Below, piece by piece: positions 35,279-44,857 of a stretch of DNA of 64,000 bases (its first letter is position 1; each line of letters starts with the position of its first letter). Position numbers and translations under genes: made by a program. Under the pieces are notes generated by a model. It was given only the letters and a program-made list of their open reading frames with translations, searched no databases and was not told the origin of the DNA. This DNA is from Ruminococcaceae bacterium UBA7217 (GTDB lineage Bacteria; Bacillota; Clostridia; Oscillospirales; Acutalibacteraceae): assembly GCA_002490425.1 (NCBI GenBank), contig DKTZ01000043.1, forward strand, positions 14,998 to 78,997, given 5' to 3'.

Positions 35279-35816
35279 TGTTCTCAGCTCCCTTGTCTTG
35301 ACTTTCCGAATTTTGCTTTCTATTAAATAGATTATACAACAAACATTTATTTACTTTCAAGGGGTATTTTGATTTATTTTCACTTTTTTTAGATGATTTT
35401 TTATGCTTTTTCAGAAAATCACGCAGTTTTTTCCAAATTTTTCTAAACGGCAGGGTTAATGCTTTAAAAAATGCGGCAATAGCTTTTTGGATTGAGTTAA
35501 AAATTTTCTCAAAATATATTGCAAAAGTAAAGCCCACCGTAAACAAATACACTGTAAGTCCAAGTGCCTCACCCAAAAATGCAAAAAGGCGTATTTCACC
35601 CTCGTTGAAGCTTAAAAAAAACAGAAAATTTAAAAATCCGAGTGTTATCAGATAAAGTATATCCGTAGTCCGATATACCCATTTTTTACTGCCTAAGCAT
35701 ATGCGCATTGCCCTGAAAATATCATAGACTGCTCCTGCAAAAAAACCGAAGCCGAGCGAAAGAAGAAAAAGCCGTGTTTGAGAGGCAAGACTTACGGAAT
35801 AAAGGTAATCCGTCAT
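35268..35816 (-). CDS. yabQ: YabQ-like spore cortex biosynthesis protein
   Basis: 182-aa polytopic membrane protein with about four hydrophobic segments in the first 115 residues. It has the YabQ pattern QTRLFLLSLGFGFFAGAVYDIFRA and TDILYLI, then a long Lys-rich cytoplasmic tail. In B. subtilis YabQ is needed for spore cortex formation and sits in the outer forespore membrane. ATGA overlap with yabP. Confidence 0.85.
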   Translation of the reverse strand: MTDYLYSVSLASQTRLFLLSLGFGFFAGAVYDIFRAMRICLGSKKWVYRTTDILYLITLGFLNFLFFLSFNEGEIRLFAFLGEALGLTVYLFTVGFTFAIYFEKIFNSIQKAIAAFFKALTLPFRKIWKKLRDFLKKHKKSSKKSENKSKYPLKVNKCLLYNLFNRKQNSESQDKGAENNAD

Positions 35817-36094
35817 CGCAGTATTTTAGAGAAAAATCCCGATGATTTGGGCTTAATGTCAGTATATGTTAAGGATGAAATTTCGCCTTCAAGCGTCAGC
35901 TCACCCTGCTCTAAATTCAGCTTACTTACATGCAAATCCCAACCCCTGACGGTTATTTCACCCTTAACGGTGTAGGCTACTACAGTTTGCTCGTCAAAGG
36001 AATCAACATCTGTAACGCCCGAAACGGACAGCTTTTTTCTTTCCTCCAAAATTAAATTGTGCGGCATATTTACTATTTTATTGTCTTCTTGCAT
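35813..36094 (-). CDS. yabP: sporulation protein YabP
   Basis: 93-aa YabP family: MPHNLILEERKKLSVSGVTDVDSFDEQTVVAYT, then TVRGWDLHVSKLNLEQGELTLEGEISSLTY. The family is confined to spore formers and their close relatives and is required for normal cortex or coat morphogenesis. AAAGGAATT lies before the ATG. First gene of the yabP-yabQ-divIC-S1 cluster. Confidence 0.92.
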   Translation of the reverse strand: MQEDNKIVNMPHNLILEERKKLSVSGVTDVDSFDEQTVVAYTVKGEITVRGWDLHVSKLNLEQGELTLEGEISSLTYTDIKPKSSGFFSKILR

Positions 36095-36129
36095 AAGTCT
36101 TAATTCCTTTCATATTATCAAAAAATAAA

Positions 36130-36175
36130 ACCTTCTTGTCCCGATATCTGATAAAGAATATGAGTACAAGAAGGT
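36130..36175 (-). terminator. terminator after the hydroxyacid dehydrogenase gene
   Basis: 10-bp stem ACCTTCTTGT / ACAAGAAGGT with a 26-nt loop, followed on the minus strand by TTTATTTTTT. It insulates the yabP operon from the gene upstream. Confidence 0.75.
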
Positions 36176-36204
36176 ATTTATGATAATTTAACTGCTGATT
36201 TTAA

Positions 36205-37167
36205 TTAATTATTTACAACATTTTGAGGATTTCCGTTAAGATATGCCTTAACATTACTCTCGAGAATTGCCATAAGGCGTTTTCTTGTTTCAAAGCCTGC
36301 CCACGCAATGTGCGGAGTTATAAAACAGTTGGGTGCTGTAAGCAGAGGATTGTCGGATTTCGGCGGCTCAGAGGACAGAACGTCCACGCCTGCACCTTTA
36401 ACTTTTCCGTTTTTCAGTGCGGCGGCAAGAGCTGACTCGTCAATAACAGGTCCACGGGAGGTGTTTATTATAATTACGCCGTCCTTACAGCCGTCCAAAA
36501 ACTCTTTATTGCAAAGCTTTTCGGTGTTTTTATTAAGCGGGCAGTGAAAGCTGATAATATCTGCGCACTGTTTCAGTTCTTCCGTATTAACCCATTGGAA
36601 ATTTTTACGGTGAGATTGGTCTGTTTCGTGCCCTGAAACAGCAACTACATTCATTTTAAATGCTTCGGCAATATCCGCAACACGTTTGCCGATTTGCCCA
36701 AACCCTACAATGCCCAAGGTCTTGCCTGAAAGCTCGGTAAGAGGAATTTTCCAATAGCAGAAATCGGGACAGGCTGTCCATTCACCGCATTTTACGCTTT
36801 CACTGTGAAGTGCGACTGCATTTGTTATCTCGAGAATCAGACTGAAGGTAAGCTGTGCCACCGCCTCGGTTGAATATGACGGAATATTGCAGACGTGAAT
36901 TTTTCTTTCCCTGCAATAATCAATATCAACTACATTGTATCCTGTTGATTCAAGCGCTATGAATTTAAGGCTCGGTAATTTTTCGAGCACATCTTTTGGA
37001 AGAGGTGTTTTATTTGTTATTACAATGTCCGCACCTTCGCACCTTTGAATGATTTTGTCCGCAGGAGTTCTGTCATAAATTTCACATTCAGTTAAATTTT
37101 TAAGCCATTCCCAGCTTAAATCCCCGGGATTTAATGCAAATGAATCTAAAATAACGGTTTTCATCAA
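36205..37167 (-). CDS. D-2-hydroxyacid dehydrogenase (NAD), glycerate dehydrogenase-like
   Basis: 320-aa NAD-dependent dehydrogenase of the D-isomer 2-hydroxyacid family. The NAD fold motif GFGQIGKRVADIAEAF lies near residues 152-167. Catalytic Arg in IINTSRGPVIDE, Glu in VDVLSSEPP and His in NCFITPHIAWAG are in the usual order. The sequence resembles hydroxypyruvate/glyoxylate reductases. Substrate uncertain. It has its own terminator and is divergent from the TVP38-galK operon. Confidence 0.9.
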   Translation of the reverse strand: MMKTVILDSFALNPGDLSWEWLKNLTECEIYDRTPADKIIQRCEGADIVITNKTPLPKDVLEKLPSLKFIALESTGYNVVDIDYCRERKIHVCNIPSYSTEAVAQLTFSLILEITNAVALHSESVKCGEWTACPDFCYWKIPLTELSGKTLGIVGFGQIGKRVADIAEAFKMNVVAVSGHETDQSHRKNFQWVNTEELKQCADIISFHCPLNKNTEKLCNKEFLDGCKDGVIIINTSRGPVIDESALAAALKNGKVKGAGVDVLSSEPPKSDNPLLTAPNCFITPHIAWAGFETRKRLMAILESNVKAYLNGNPQNVVNN

Positions 37168-37238
37168 GATTTACCTCGCAAATCAGGTGTATTTTAGAAT
37201 AAGTATATCAAAAAATCCATAATATAACAACAAAAATA

Positions 37239-37267
37239 TTGACCTTTTGGGATAAATATTATAAAAT
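37239..37267 (+). promoter_or_regulatory. promoter for the TVP38-like/galK operon
   Basis: TTGACC (37239-37244), 17-bp spacer, TAAAAT (37262-37267), 55 bp before the ATG. Confidence 0.7.
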
Positions 37268-37321
37268 TATTTAATATAATTGTTTTATATAAACATATAA
37301 AAAACTTGTTTGGGTGAATTT

Positions 37322-38056
37322 ATGGAACAAAAAAATCTCGACCGCAAGGGTGCCCTCAATTTCAGTGCTGTATGTCTTTTTGCAGGTGCGGCTGTTCTTT
37401 CTGTTATCACAATAATTATGAGTTCAAAAATCGGCGAAGGCGGTTGGGCGGAATTTATGGCAAAGCTTGATGAAATGCTTGAGCTTATCCGCTCGCTTCC
37501 CAACAAATGGCTTATGCTGATTGCAATTCTAATGGTCTTTCTGCTCAAAAATTTTATTCCCATTCCTTTTCCGTTTATCTTCATTATGTCGGGTGTAATT
37601 TTTGACTCTTATAAGGCTGTTGCCATCAATGTTATAGGGTTTTCAATCGTGCTTATGACAAAATATTATTGGGGCAGAAAATTCGGCGGCGGTACAGCTG
37701 TTAAACAGCTTCAAAAATATGACAATGTGCGTGAAATGATGTATCGCCCGGGCAATGCAAAGCTGGGAGTGCTTGTGGCTCTCAGGCTTATTCCGTCAAT
37801 CCCTGTTAATATGGTAAGTAAGGTCTACGGCGGAATGAAATTTCCTGCAGTTCGGTTTCTTATAGCATCTGTCATAGGATTTTTACCTAAAATATGGACT
37901 TATTCCGTTGTGGGCGGCAACGTTTCACAGCCGTTTACATGGCACTTTATGGGCCCGATTGTGGCACTGTTTCTTTTGTCGGGCACGGTAACACTTATTG
38001 TAAATATTATTCTTGAAAAAACGAAAGGAAATAAGAAAAATGCCGAATCTATATGA
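37322..38056 (+). CDS. TVP38/TMEM64 (SNARE-associated, DedA-superfamily) membrane protein
   Basis: 244-aa polytopic protein of the VTT/TVP38 group, whose members include lipid scramblase/transport proteins. Hydrophobic segments at about 20-40, 65-90, 95-115, 180-200 and 205-230; the central FKxxxxxxPxxRFLIASVIGFLP-type region (KFPAVRFLIASVIGFLPKIWTY) and the ALRLIPSIPVNMVSKVYGGMKF segment carry the conserved R...P...N pattern. ATG 37322 is preferred to the in-frame TTG at 37310. It overlaps galK by 17 bp. Confidence 0.85.
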   Translation: MEQKNLDRKGALNFSAVCLFAGAAVLSVITIIMSSKIGEGGWAEFMAKLDEMLELIRSLPNKWLMLIAILMVFLLKNFIPIPFPFIFIMSGVIFDSYKAVAINVIGFSIVLMTKYYWGRKFGGGTAVKQLQKYDNVREMMYRPGNAKLGVLVALRLIPSIPVNMVSKVYGGMKFPAVRFLIASVIGFLPKIWTYSVVGGNVSQPFTWHFMGPIVALFLLSGTVTLIVNIILEKTKGNKKNAESI

Positions 38057-39320
38057 AACTATCGAAGAATTACAGAACGGCGGATTTGCCGAGCGCCTTA
38101 AAAAGGTGTACCTCACTGAGAGCGAGGCGAAAAAGCAAACTGAACGTTACATTTCTCTTGCAAAGGATTTTGAAGAAATTTTTGGAAACAGAGAAAATAT
38201 TCGTTTTTTCTCTGCTCCCGGCAGGACTGAAGTCGGCGGCAACCACACTGACCATAATCACGGAAGAGTATTAGCGGCGGGCATTAACCTCGATGCCGTT
38301 GCCGTTGCTGCAAAAAACGATGAAAATATTGTTCGTGTTAAATCAAGAGGATATAAAATGGACACGGTTGACCTTTCAGACCTTTCGGTTGTCGATGAAG
38401 ATATGGGCCATTCAAATGCTCTTGTAAGGGGTATGTGCGATGGGTTCCGGAAGAGGGGATACAAAATCGGCGGATTTGATGCCTGCACTGTATCAAGTGT
38501 GCTTTCAGGCTCAGGACTTTCATCGTCAGCCGCATTTGAGGTGCTTTTAGGCACGTGCCTGAACTATCTTTACAATGACGGTAAGGTTGATGCAGTTACA
38601 ATTGCTCAAATTGCTCAATATGCGGAAAATGTTCATTTCGGCAAGCCCTGCGGACTTATGGACCAAATGGCGTCGTCAGTGGGCGGATTTATAACAATTG
38701 ATTTTGCCGACCCCGAAAATCCCGTTATTGGGAAGGTGGATTTTGACTTTGCTGCCTGCGGACATGCTCTTTGCATTGTTGACACAAAGGGAAATCACGC
38801 AGATTTGACTGACGAATATGCCGCAATACGTACGGAAATGGAATCGGTCGCATCACATTTCGGTAAAAAGGTTTTAAGAGATACAGATGAAGCGGAATTT
38901 TATAAAAATATTCCTGCGATTCGTGAAAAATTCGGCGACAGAGCGGTGCTTCGTGCAATTCATTTCTTCTGTGACAATGCAAGAGTTGTTTCTGAGGTTG
39001 AGGCTCTCAAGAACGGTAATTTTGACGAATTTAAGCGCCTTATCTGTGAGAGCGGCGCATCGTCTTATATGTATAATCAAAATGTTTATTCGGTTAAAAA
39101 GCCTGCGGAACAGCCTGTTGCCCTCGGTCTTGCAATTTCGGAGCAGGTGCTGAAAGGCAAAGGCGCTTACCGCGTTCACGGCGGCGGCTTTGCAGGAACA
39201 ATTCAGGCTTTTGTTCCGAACGAAATGCTTGATACATACAAAAATGCAGTTGAAGCTGTTTTCGGCGAAGGCTCTTGCTATGTACTTTTAATCCGTCCCT
39301 TAGGCGGAACAGAGGTTTAA
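38040..39320 (+). CDS. galK: galactokinase
   Basis: GHMP kinase phosphorylating galactose at C1 (Leloir pathway); 426 aa from the ATG at 38040, chosen for AAAGGAAATAAG upstream and the family N terminus. The galactokinase signature appears as PGRTEVGGNHTDHNHG (about 60-75), the ATP loop as VLSGSGLSSSAAFEV, and a C-terminal RVHGGGFAGTIQAFVP segment. The usual GEHTDY reads GGNHTDH, a variant I associate with clostridial GalK. Neighbours do not include galT or galE. Confidence 0.93.
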   Translation: MPNLYETIEELQNGGFAERLKKVYLTESEAKKQTERYISLAKDFEEIFGNRENIRFFSAPGRTEVGGNHTDHNHGRVLAAGINLDAVAVAAKNDENIVRVKSRGYKMDTVDLSDLSVVDEDMGHSNALVRGMCDGFRKRGYKIGGFDACTVSSVLSGSGLSSSAAFEVLLGTCLNYLYNDGKVDAVTIAQIAQYAENVHFGKPCGLMDQMASSVGGFITIDFADPENPVIGKVDFDFAACGHALCIVDTKGNHADLTDEYAAIRTEMESVASHFGKKVLRDTDEAEFYKNIPAIREKFGDRAVLRAIHFFCDNARVVSEVEALKNGNFDEFKRLICESGASSYMYNQNVYSVKKPAEQPVALGLAISEQVLKGKGAYRVHGGGFAGTIQAFVPNEMLDTYKNAVEAVFGEGSCYVLLIRPLGGTEV

Positions 39321-39344
39321 TTTATATATCATATATTATTGTAG

Positions 39345-39364
39345 GGCGGGGGCTTGCTCCCGCC
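39345..39364. repeat. GC-rich palindrome after galK
   Basis: GGCGGG / CCCGCC with an 8-nt interior, in an AT-rich 141-bp gap. Similar to elements near 6246, 45999 and 53110; may act as a transcript end but has no T-run. Confidence 0.55.
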
Positions 39365-39461
39365 GTTGTATCGTTTGCGGTGAAAGCAGGAACGGGAAAA
39401 AACGTTCCGACTTTTTTGCGCTGATTAAAGGGCGATTGCCTTTAGGAGTTTTTATCATATT

Positions 39462-40154
39462 ATGGTAAAATATTTAAGCGGCAATGATGACAAGTTGATT
39501 TTTAACTATTTGAATAAAGACTGTTCGGCATTGCTCTCCTGCATTACGGAATATTATCCTAATTGCTTTTTGGAAAACGGCGTTTTTGCGATGCAGTACG
39601 AGAAAAACACACCTGCAACGCTGATTTGCCGAGGCGGTTCATTTTCGCTTGTATTTACATCGGAAAAATCGGATTTTAACGAGCTTTTATTTACTGTCGG
39701 CAGTGAAGTCCATTCGCCGAACATTTTGCCGTTACCTAAAGCCGGTGAATATTATCTTTTGAAAAAATCGGTTCTGCCTGTTCAAAATTCGATGAATGAA
39801 AATAAATGTAAATATGAGGATTTTAGGGCGGTTCTCGATCTTAATAAAGCTAACGAAACGGTTAATTTGCAGTATCTTTTCAAAAAGGGCAGTATTATTC
39901 CCTCGCTTTTTTCCGAAAACGGTGAAAATATAGGCGGAGGAATTATTATCAACTCGGAAAATTACGCCGTTATTTCACACGTTTTTGTAAAAGAAGAATT
40001 TAGAAGAAAAGGCGTCGGAATGCAAATAGTTAAAAATCTTCTTAAATGTTCTGAGAACAAAAATGCGTATCTTTTAAGTGAAAAGAATAATCTTGAATTT
40101 TACGGCAGACTTGGGTTTACACCTGTCCTGACCGTTTATAAATATAACAGCTAA
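39462..40154 (+). CDS. GNAT-family N-acetyltransferase
   Basis: 230 aa. The C-terminal third (about 150-225) has the GNAT fold: VISHVFVKEEFRRKGVGMQIVKNLL with the acetyl-CoA loop RRKGVG, then AYLLSEKNNLEFYGRLGFTPV. The first 130 residues are a divergent second domain, as in other two-domain GNATs. Acceptor unknown. It is followed after 16 bp by the Met-gamma-lyase-like gene, so the two are probably co-transcribed. Confidence 0.85.
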   Translation: MVKYLSGNDDKLIFNYLNKDCSALLSCITEYYPNCFLENGVFAMQYEKNTPATLICRGGSFSLVFTSEKSDFNELLFTVGSEVHSPNILPLPKAGEYYLLKKSVLPVQNSMNENKCKYEDFRAVLDLNKANETVNLQYLFKKGSIIPSLFSENGENIGGGIIINSENYAVISHVFVKEEFRRKGVGMQIVKNLLKCSENKNAYLLSEKNNLEFYGRLGFTPVLTVYKYNS

Positions 40155-40170
40155 AAAGGAAAATAATTTT

Positions 40171-41445
40171 ATGTCAGAATTTTTTGAAATAAGCAACAGA
40201 ATTGAAGAGCTTTCCGAAAAGGCTCTCGACAGAGCCTCAGAGCAAATAGCAAAGATTGATAAAATAACCGAATACAATCAGCAAAAGGTGCTTGCCGCTT
40301 TCATTAAAAATAAGGTTGACGAAACCGATTTCAACACGTCCACAGGCTACGGCTATTCGGACAAGGGCAGAGAAAAGCTTGACTGCCTTGTAGCAGACAT
40401 TTTTAAAGCGGACAGTGCGATTATCCGTGCAGGAGCGCTCGCAAGCGGCACGCATACTCTCGGTGTTTGTCTTTTCGGAATACTTCGCCCCGGTGACATT
40501 ATGCTTTGTGTTTCAGGCACGCCTTATGACACAATTCACTCGGTAATAGGTCTTGACGGCAAAAACAAGGGTGACGGAACGCTTGCCGATTTCGGCGTTA
40601 TTTACAATCAAATCGACTTAACAGAAGACGAAAAATTTGACCTTGACGCAATCACCGAGGCTGCGAAAAATCCGAATGTACGAATGGTTTACATTCAGCG
40701 TTCCCGCGGATATGAGCTTCGCCACAGCATTTCCGTGGACGAAATAGCCGATGTCTGTGAAAGAGTTCACAGAGTTAACAAGCGTGCAATCGTTATGGTT
40801 GACAACTGCTACGGCGTTTTCACCGAAAAGAAAGAGCCTACTGAGGTTGGCGCAGATTTGGTTGCAGGCTCGCTCATTAAAAATATGGGCGGCGGAATTG
40901 CGCCGTCGGGCGGTTACATTGCAGGCCGTGAGGATTTGGTAAAGCTTATCGGCTACCGTTTAACCACGCCGGGACTGGGCACAGAGCTGGGTGCAACCTT
41001 GGGGCAGAACCGAAATATTTTTATGGGTGTATTTAATGCTCCGCACATTGTGGGAGAGGCGCTCAAAACAGCAATTTTTGCCGCATCTCTTTTCGATTTG
41101 CTCGGCTTTAAGGTAACACCCAAATTTGATGAAACACGTCACGATATTATTGAGGCTATATGCCTTGAAAACGAAGAAAACTTAATTGCATTCTGTCAGG
41201 GACTTCAAAAGGGCGCACCTGTTGACTCCTACGTTGTTCCCGAACCGTGGGATATGCCCGGCTATGACAGCAAGGTTATAATGTCCGCAGGCGCATTTAC
41301 GGGCGGCTCTTCCATTGAGCTTTCGGCAGACGCACCATTGCGTGACCCCTTTGCCGTTTGGATGCAGGGTTCGCTTAATTTTCACAGCGGTAAACTCGGC
41401 ATTATGCTTGCGGCGGAAGAGATGTATAAGAGAGGGCTGATTTAA
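40171..41445 (+). CDS. aluminium-resistance/methionine gamma-lyase-like PLP enzyme (YnbB family)
   Basis: 424-aa fold-type I PLP protein of the family annotated as aluminium resistance or Met_gamma_lyase. The PLP lysine is in AGSLIKNMGGGIAPSGGYIAG; other family segments are SGTHTLGVCLFGILRPGD, YIQRSRGYELRHSISVDEI and the MVDNCYGVFTE Asp site. True activity is unsettled in this family; B. subtilis YnbB lies near glnRA. The stop overlaps the following start (TAATG), indicating translational coupling. Confidence 0.9.
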   Translation: MSEFFEISNRIEELSEKALDRASEQIAKIDKITEYNQQKVLAAFIKNKVDETDFNTSTGYGYSDKGREKLDCLVADIFKADSAIIRAGALASGTHTLGVCLFGILRPGDIMLCVSGTPYDTIHSVIGLDGKNKGDGTLADFGVIYNQIDLTEDEKFDLDAITEAAKNPNVRMVYIQRSRGYELRHSISVDEIADVCERVHRVNKRAIVMVDNCYGVFTEKKEPTEVGADLVAGSLIKNMGGGIAPSGGYIAGREDLVKLIGYRLTTPGLGTELGATLGQNRNIFMGVFNAPHIVGEALKTAIFAASLFDLLGFKVTPKFDETRHDIIEAICLENEENLIAFCQGLQKGAPVDSYVVPEPWDMPGYDSKVIMSAGAFTGGSSIELSADAPLRDPFAVWMQGSLNFHSGKLGIMLAAEEMYKRGLI

Positions 41446-42968
41446 TGAGCTATTTAACACTAAAAAGCGGAACAGATGTCAGAGGAACAGCGGTTGTAAC
41501 TGCCGCGCACCCCGAATTTGAGTTGACGGATAAAACTGTATCCGATATTTCGGCATCGTTTATCCTGTTTTTATCGGAAAAGACAGGCAAAAATATGAAT
41601 GAGCTTAAAGTTTCGCTCGGTCACGATTCAAGAATTTCAGCAATGCGAATTAAAGATGCAGTAGCAAATACTCTCGTTAAAATGGGCGTTAATGTGCTTT
41701 ACTGCTCTTACTGCTCAACACCTGCAATGTTTATGACAACGGTTACGGAAAACTGCGACGGCGCAATTCAAATAACCGCAAGCCACCACCCGTATGACCG
41801 CAACGGACTTAAATTTTTCCTTAAAAGCGGCGGACTGTCCGGTGAAGAGCTGACAGAAATTTTAACAGTTGCCGATACGGTAAAAATTCCTGAAAACGGC
41901 GGCGGAAGCGTCACCGAGATTGACTACATCTCCAAATACGCCGAAGCTCTTCGGGGTATGATTAAAAACGGCGTTAATGCCGAGGATTTTGAACACCCGT
42001 TAAACGGCTTTAAAATTGCGGTTGATGCAGGCAACGGCGTGGGTGGATTCTACGCTTCAAAGGTGTTAGAGCCTTTGGGCGCAGATGTTTCTGCAAGTCA
42101 GTTCTTGGAGATTGACGGTATGTTTCCGAATCACATTCCGAATCCCGAAAACAAGACAGCTATGGAATTTATCCGCAGGGCGACTGTGGAAAACAGCTGT
42201 GATTTAGGTGTTATTTTTGACACAGATGTTGACAGAGCGTCCTGTGTTGACGAAAAAGGCGACGAAATAAACAGAAATTCAATTGTAGCTCTCGCCGCGG
42301 TTATTGCCCTTGAGGGGAACGACGGCGGAAGTATTGTTACGGACTCCGTTACAAGCGACGGACTGCGTGATTTTATTGAAAACGACCTCGGCGGAAAGCA
42401 AATCCGCTTTAAGCGAGGATATAAAAACGTTATTGACGAGGCCATACGAAGAGAAAATGAGGGCGAAAATGTCCCTCTTGCCATTGAAACGAGCGGTCAC
42501 GCGGCATTCCGTGAAAATTATTATCTTGACGACGGCGCATATCTCATAACAAAAATTATTATCAAAGCGGCTCTTCTTCGTAAAGAAAATAAAAAAATCG
42601 GCGATTGCATCGCTTCTCTTCATAAGGCTCTTGAAGAAAAAGAGCTTCGCTTTAACATTTTAACTCCCGAATTTAAAAAAGTCGGGCAAAAGCTTATAGA
42701 CGATATTATTAAGACGGTAAACGCAATTGACGATGAAGTTGCCTGCCTTGCCTCAGACAATTATGAGGGAGTAAGAGTTAATTTCAAAGACCCCGAGCTT
42801 AACGGATGGTTTTTATTAAGACTTTCGGTTCACGACCCTGTTATGCCGTTTAACACGGAAAGCGACACAAAAGGCGGCTGTAAAGAGATTTGTAAAGCGT
42901 TCTATGAAGCGGTTCGGGACATAGCCTCAATTGATTTTTCACCGTTAAAAGAATATATCGGCGAATAA
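41445..42968 (+). CDS. phosphomannomutase/phosphoglucomutase (alpha-D-phosphohexomutase)
   Basis: 507-aa phosphohexomutase. The phospho-serine loop is QITASHHPYDRNGLKFF, the metal site FDTDVDRASCVDE, the sugar-specificity loop ETSGHAAFRENYYLDDGAY, and the phosphate-binding C-terminal domain is present near 440-480. It interconverts hexose 1- and 6-phosphates and could feed nucleotide sugars to the surface polysaccharide or connect with galK. Starts within the upstream stop codon. Confidence 0.9.
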   Translation: MSYLTLKSGTDVRGTAVVTAAHPEFELTDKTVSDISASFILFLSEKTGKNMNELKVSLGHDSRISAMRIKDAVANTLVKMGVNVLYCSYCSTPAMFMTTVTENCDGAIQITASHHPYDRNGLKFFLKSGGLSGEELTEILTVADTVKIPENGGGSVTEIDYISKYAEALRGMIKNGVNAEDFEHPLNGFKIAVDAGNGVGGFYASKVLEPLGADVSASQFLEIDGMFPNHIPNPENKTAMEFIRRATVENSCDLGVIFDTDVDRASCVDEKGDEINRNSIVALAAVIALEGNDGGSIVTDSVTSDGLRDFIENDLGGKQIRFKRGYKNVIDEAIRRENEGENVPLAIETSGHAAFRENYYLDDGAYLITKIIIKAALLRKENKKIGDCIASLHKALEEKELRFNILTPEFKKVGQKLIDDIIKTVNAIDDEVACLASDNYEGVRVNFKDPELNGWFLLRLSVHDPVMPFNTESDTKGGCKEICKAFYEAVRDIASIDFSPLKEYIGE

Positions 42969-42983
42969 ACTAATATAAAACTA

Positions 42984-43012
42984 TTGACAAAATAAGTAAA
43001 AGAATTTAGTAT
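42984..43012 (+). promoter_or_regulatory. promoter for acpP-proS
   Basis: TTGACA (42984-42989), 17-bp spacer, TAGTAT (43007-43012), 38 bp before the acpP start. The -10 is imperfect and a TATATA lies just beyond it. Confidence 0.6.
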
Positions 43013-43050
43013 TATATACACATTAAGAATTTGAGAAAAGAGGTGCTAAA

Positions 43051-43275
43051 ATGGTTTTTGAAAAAATCCGTGCAATTATTTGCGATCAGCTTGAGCTTGA
43101 GGAAGATGCAGTTACACTTGACTCCGTTCTTCTTGAGGATTTGGGTGCAGACAGCCTTGACCTTGTTGATCTTGTAATGACATTTGAAGACGAATTTGAT
43201 ATGGAAATCCCCGATGAGGAGCTTGAAAATATTAAAACTGTCGGTGACATTGTTCGCTTTATTGAAGAGCACTGA
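43051..43275 (+). CDS. acpP: acyl carrier protein
   Basis: 74-aa acidic ACP. The phosphopantetheine serine sits in the DLGADSLDLVDL motif (Ser near residue 35), and the helix III region DIVRFIEEH ends the protein. It carries acyl chains in fatty-acid synthesis; no fab genes adjoin it. AGAGGTG precedes the ATG, and proS starts 38 bp later. Confidence 0.96.
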   Translation: MVFEKIRAIICDQLELEEDAVTLDSVLLEDLGADSLDLVDLVMTFEDEFDMEIPDEELENIKTVGDIVRFIEEH

Positions 43276-43313
43276 GCCGATTTTACATTATTAGTTAGAA
43301 GGAACATAAAATT

Positions 43314-44750
43314 ATGGCTGAACAGAAAAAGATGGTTGAGGAAATCACCTCAATGGACGTTGACTTTGCCAAATGGTACACAGACGTTGTTAAAAAAGCA
43401 GAGCTTTGCGAGTACACAAGCGTTAAGGGCTGTATGGTGCTTCGCCCCTACGGCTATGCTATTTGGGAAAACATTCAACGCATAATGGACGGAATGTTTA
43501 AAGAGACAGGGCACGAAAATGTTTGTATGCCTATGTTTATCCCCGAAAGCCTGCTTCAAAAGGAGAAAGACCATGTTGAGGGCTTTGCTCCCGAGGTTGC
43601 ATGGGTAACACACGGCGGAAATGAGGAGTTAGAGGAAAGACTTTGCGTAAGACCGACCTCTGAAACGCTTTTCTGCGAGCATTACAAGTCAATAGTTCAT
43701 TCCTACCGTGATTTGCCGAAGCTTTACAACCAATGGGTGTCGGTTGTACGCTGGGAAAAGACCACAAGACCGTTCCTTCGCACACGTGAATTTTGGTGGC
43801 AAGAGGGACACACTATCCACGCAACCGCCGAAGAGGCACAGGAAGAAACAATCAGAATGTTGAATGTTTATGCAGACTTTTGCGAAAACGTGCTTGCAAT
43901 TCCCGTTGTTAAGGGAGTTAAAACCGCAAAGGAGCGTTTTGCAGGCGCTGAGGACACATACACAATTGAAGCATTGATGCATGACGGCAAGGCTTTGCAG
44001 TCAGGTACCAGTCACTATTTCGGCGACGGCTTTGCAAAAGCTTTCGGTATTCAGTTTCAGGATAAAGACAATCAGTTAAAATACCCGTTCCAGACCTCTT
44101 GGGGCACAACGACTCGTCTTATCGGCGCACTTATTATGACCCACGGCGACAATAACGGTCTTGTTCTTCCGCCGAAAGTAGCGCCCGTTCAGATTGTTGT
44201 TATTCCCGTTGCATCTCACAAAGCAGGTGTTACGGAAAAGGCAACTGAAGTTTATACAAGGCTTAATAAAATCTGCCGCGCAAAGATTGACAACAGCGAC
44301 AATTCACCCGGCTGGAAATATGCCGAATATGAAATGAAGGGCGTACCGCTCAGACTTGAGATAGGTCCCCGTGATATTGAGAATAATCAATGCGTAATTG
44401 TTCGCCGTGATACAAGAGAAAAATATTTTGTATCGCTTGACGAGCTTGAGGCAAAGATTCCCGAGCTTCTCGAAGCAGTTCACAAGGGAATGTACGAAAA
44501 AGCGCTCCAACGCCGTACCGAAATGACCTATACCGCTCACAATATGAACGAAATGAAAGACATTGCGGACAACAAGCCCGGCTTTATTAAGGCTATGTGG
44601 TGCGGGGACAGAGCGTGCGAGGATAAGCTCAAGGAAGACGTCGGCGTAACATCACGCTGTATCCCATTTGAACAGGAAAATATTTCGGATGTTTGTGTTT
44701 GCTGCGGCAAAAAGGCTGACAAAATGCTCTATTGGGGCAAGGCATATTGA
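43314..44750 (+). CDS. proS: prolyl-tRNA synthetase, archaeal/eukaryote-type (ProS type 3)
   Basis: 478-aa class IIa synthetase charging tRNA-Pro. The short form lacks the INS editing domain of the bacterial type and has the C-terminal zinc-domain-like region with CVCCGKKADKMLYWGKAY, ending in Tyr as in archaeal/eukaryotic ProRS. Motif 2 reads RTREFWWQEGHTIHAT and motif 3 lies near GLVLPPKVAP/LRLEIGPRD. Preceded by AGAAGGAAC. Common in Clostridia. Confidence 0.96.
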   Translation: MAEQKKMVEEITSMDVDFAKWYTDVVKKAELCEYTSVKGCMVLRPYGYAIWENIQRIMDGMFKETGHENVCMPMFIPESLLQKEKDHVEGFAPEVAWVTHGGNEELEERLCVRPTSETLFCEHYKSIVHSYRDLPKLYNQWVSVVRWEKTTRPFLRTREFWWQEGHTIHATAEEAQEETIRMLNVYADFCENVLAIPVVKGVKTAKERFAGAEDTYTIEALMHDGKALQSGTSHYFGDGFAKAFGIQFQDKDNQLKYPFQTSWGTTTRLIGALIMTHGDNNGLVLPPKVAPVQIVVIPVASHKAGVTEKATEVYTRLNKICRAKIDNSDNSPGWKYAEYEMKGVPLRLEIGPRDIENNQCVIVRRDTREKYFVSLDELEAKIPELLEAVHKGMYEKALQRRTEMTYTAHNMNEMKDIADNKPGFIKAMWCGDRACEDKLKEDVGVTSRCIPFEQENISDVCVCCGKKADKMLYWGKAY

Positions 44751-44770
44751 TTTTAACAAATTAAACAAAA

Positions 44771-44820
44771 TAAAGCATAAAGCAAAGACGGGAAAGTCTG
44801 TAGTTGCTTTATGCTTTTTC
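44771..44820. terminator. bidirectional terminator between proS and the lipoprotein gene
   Basis: 14-bp stem AAAGCATAAAGCAA / TTGCTTTATGCTTT (44772-44785 and 44804-44817) with an 18-nt loop, a T-run downstream and an A-rich tract upstream. Confidence 0.88.
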
Positions 44821-44857
44821 TTTTAAAATAAAATGTAGTTATACGTGCAATAAGTTT

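Noticed and set aside
43314..44750. T-box leaders before valS, argS or proS.
   Set aside because: The upstream gaps are 15-75 bp or occupied by genes, and no T-box sequence (AGGGTGGNACCGCG-like) is present.
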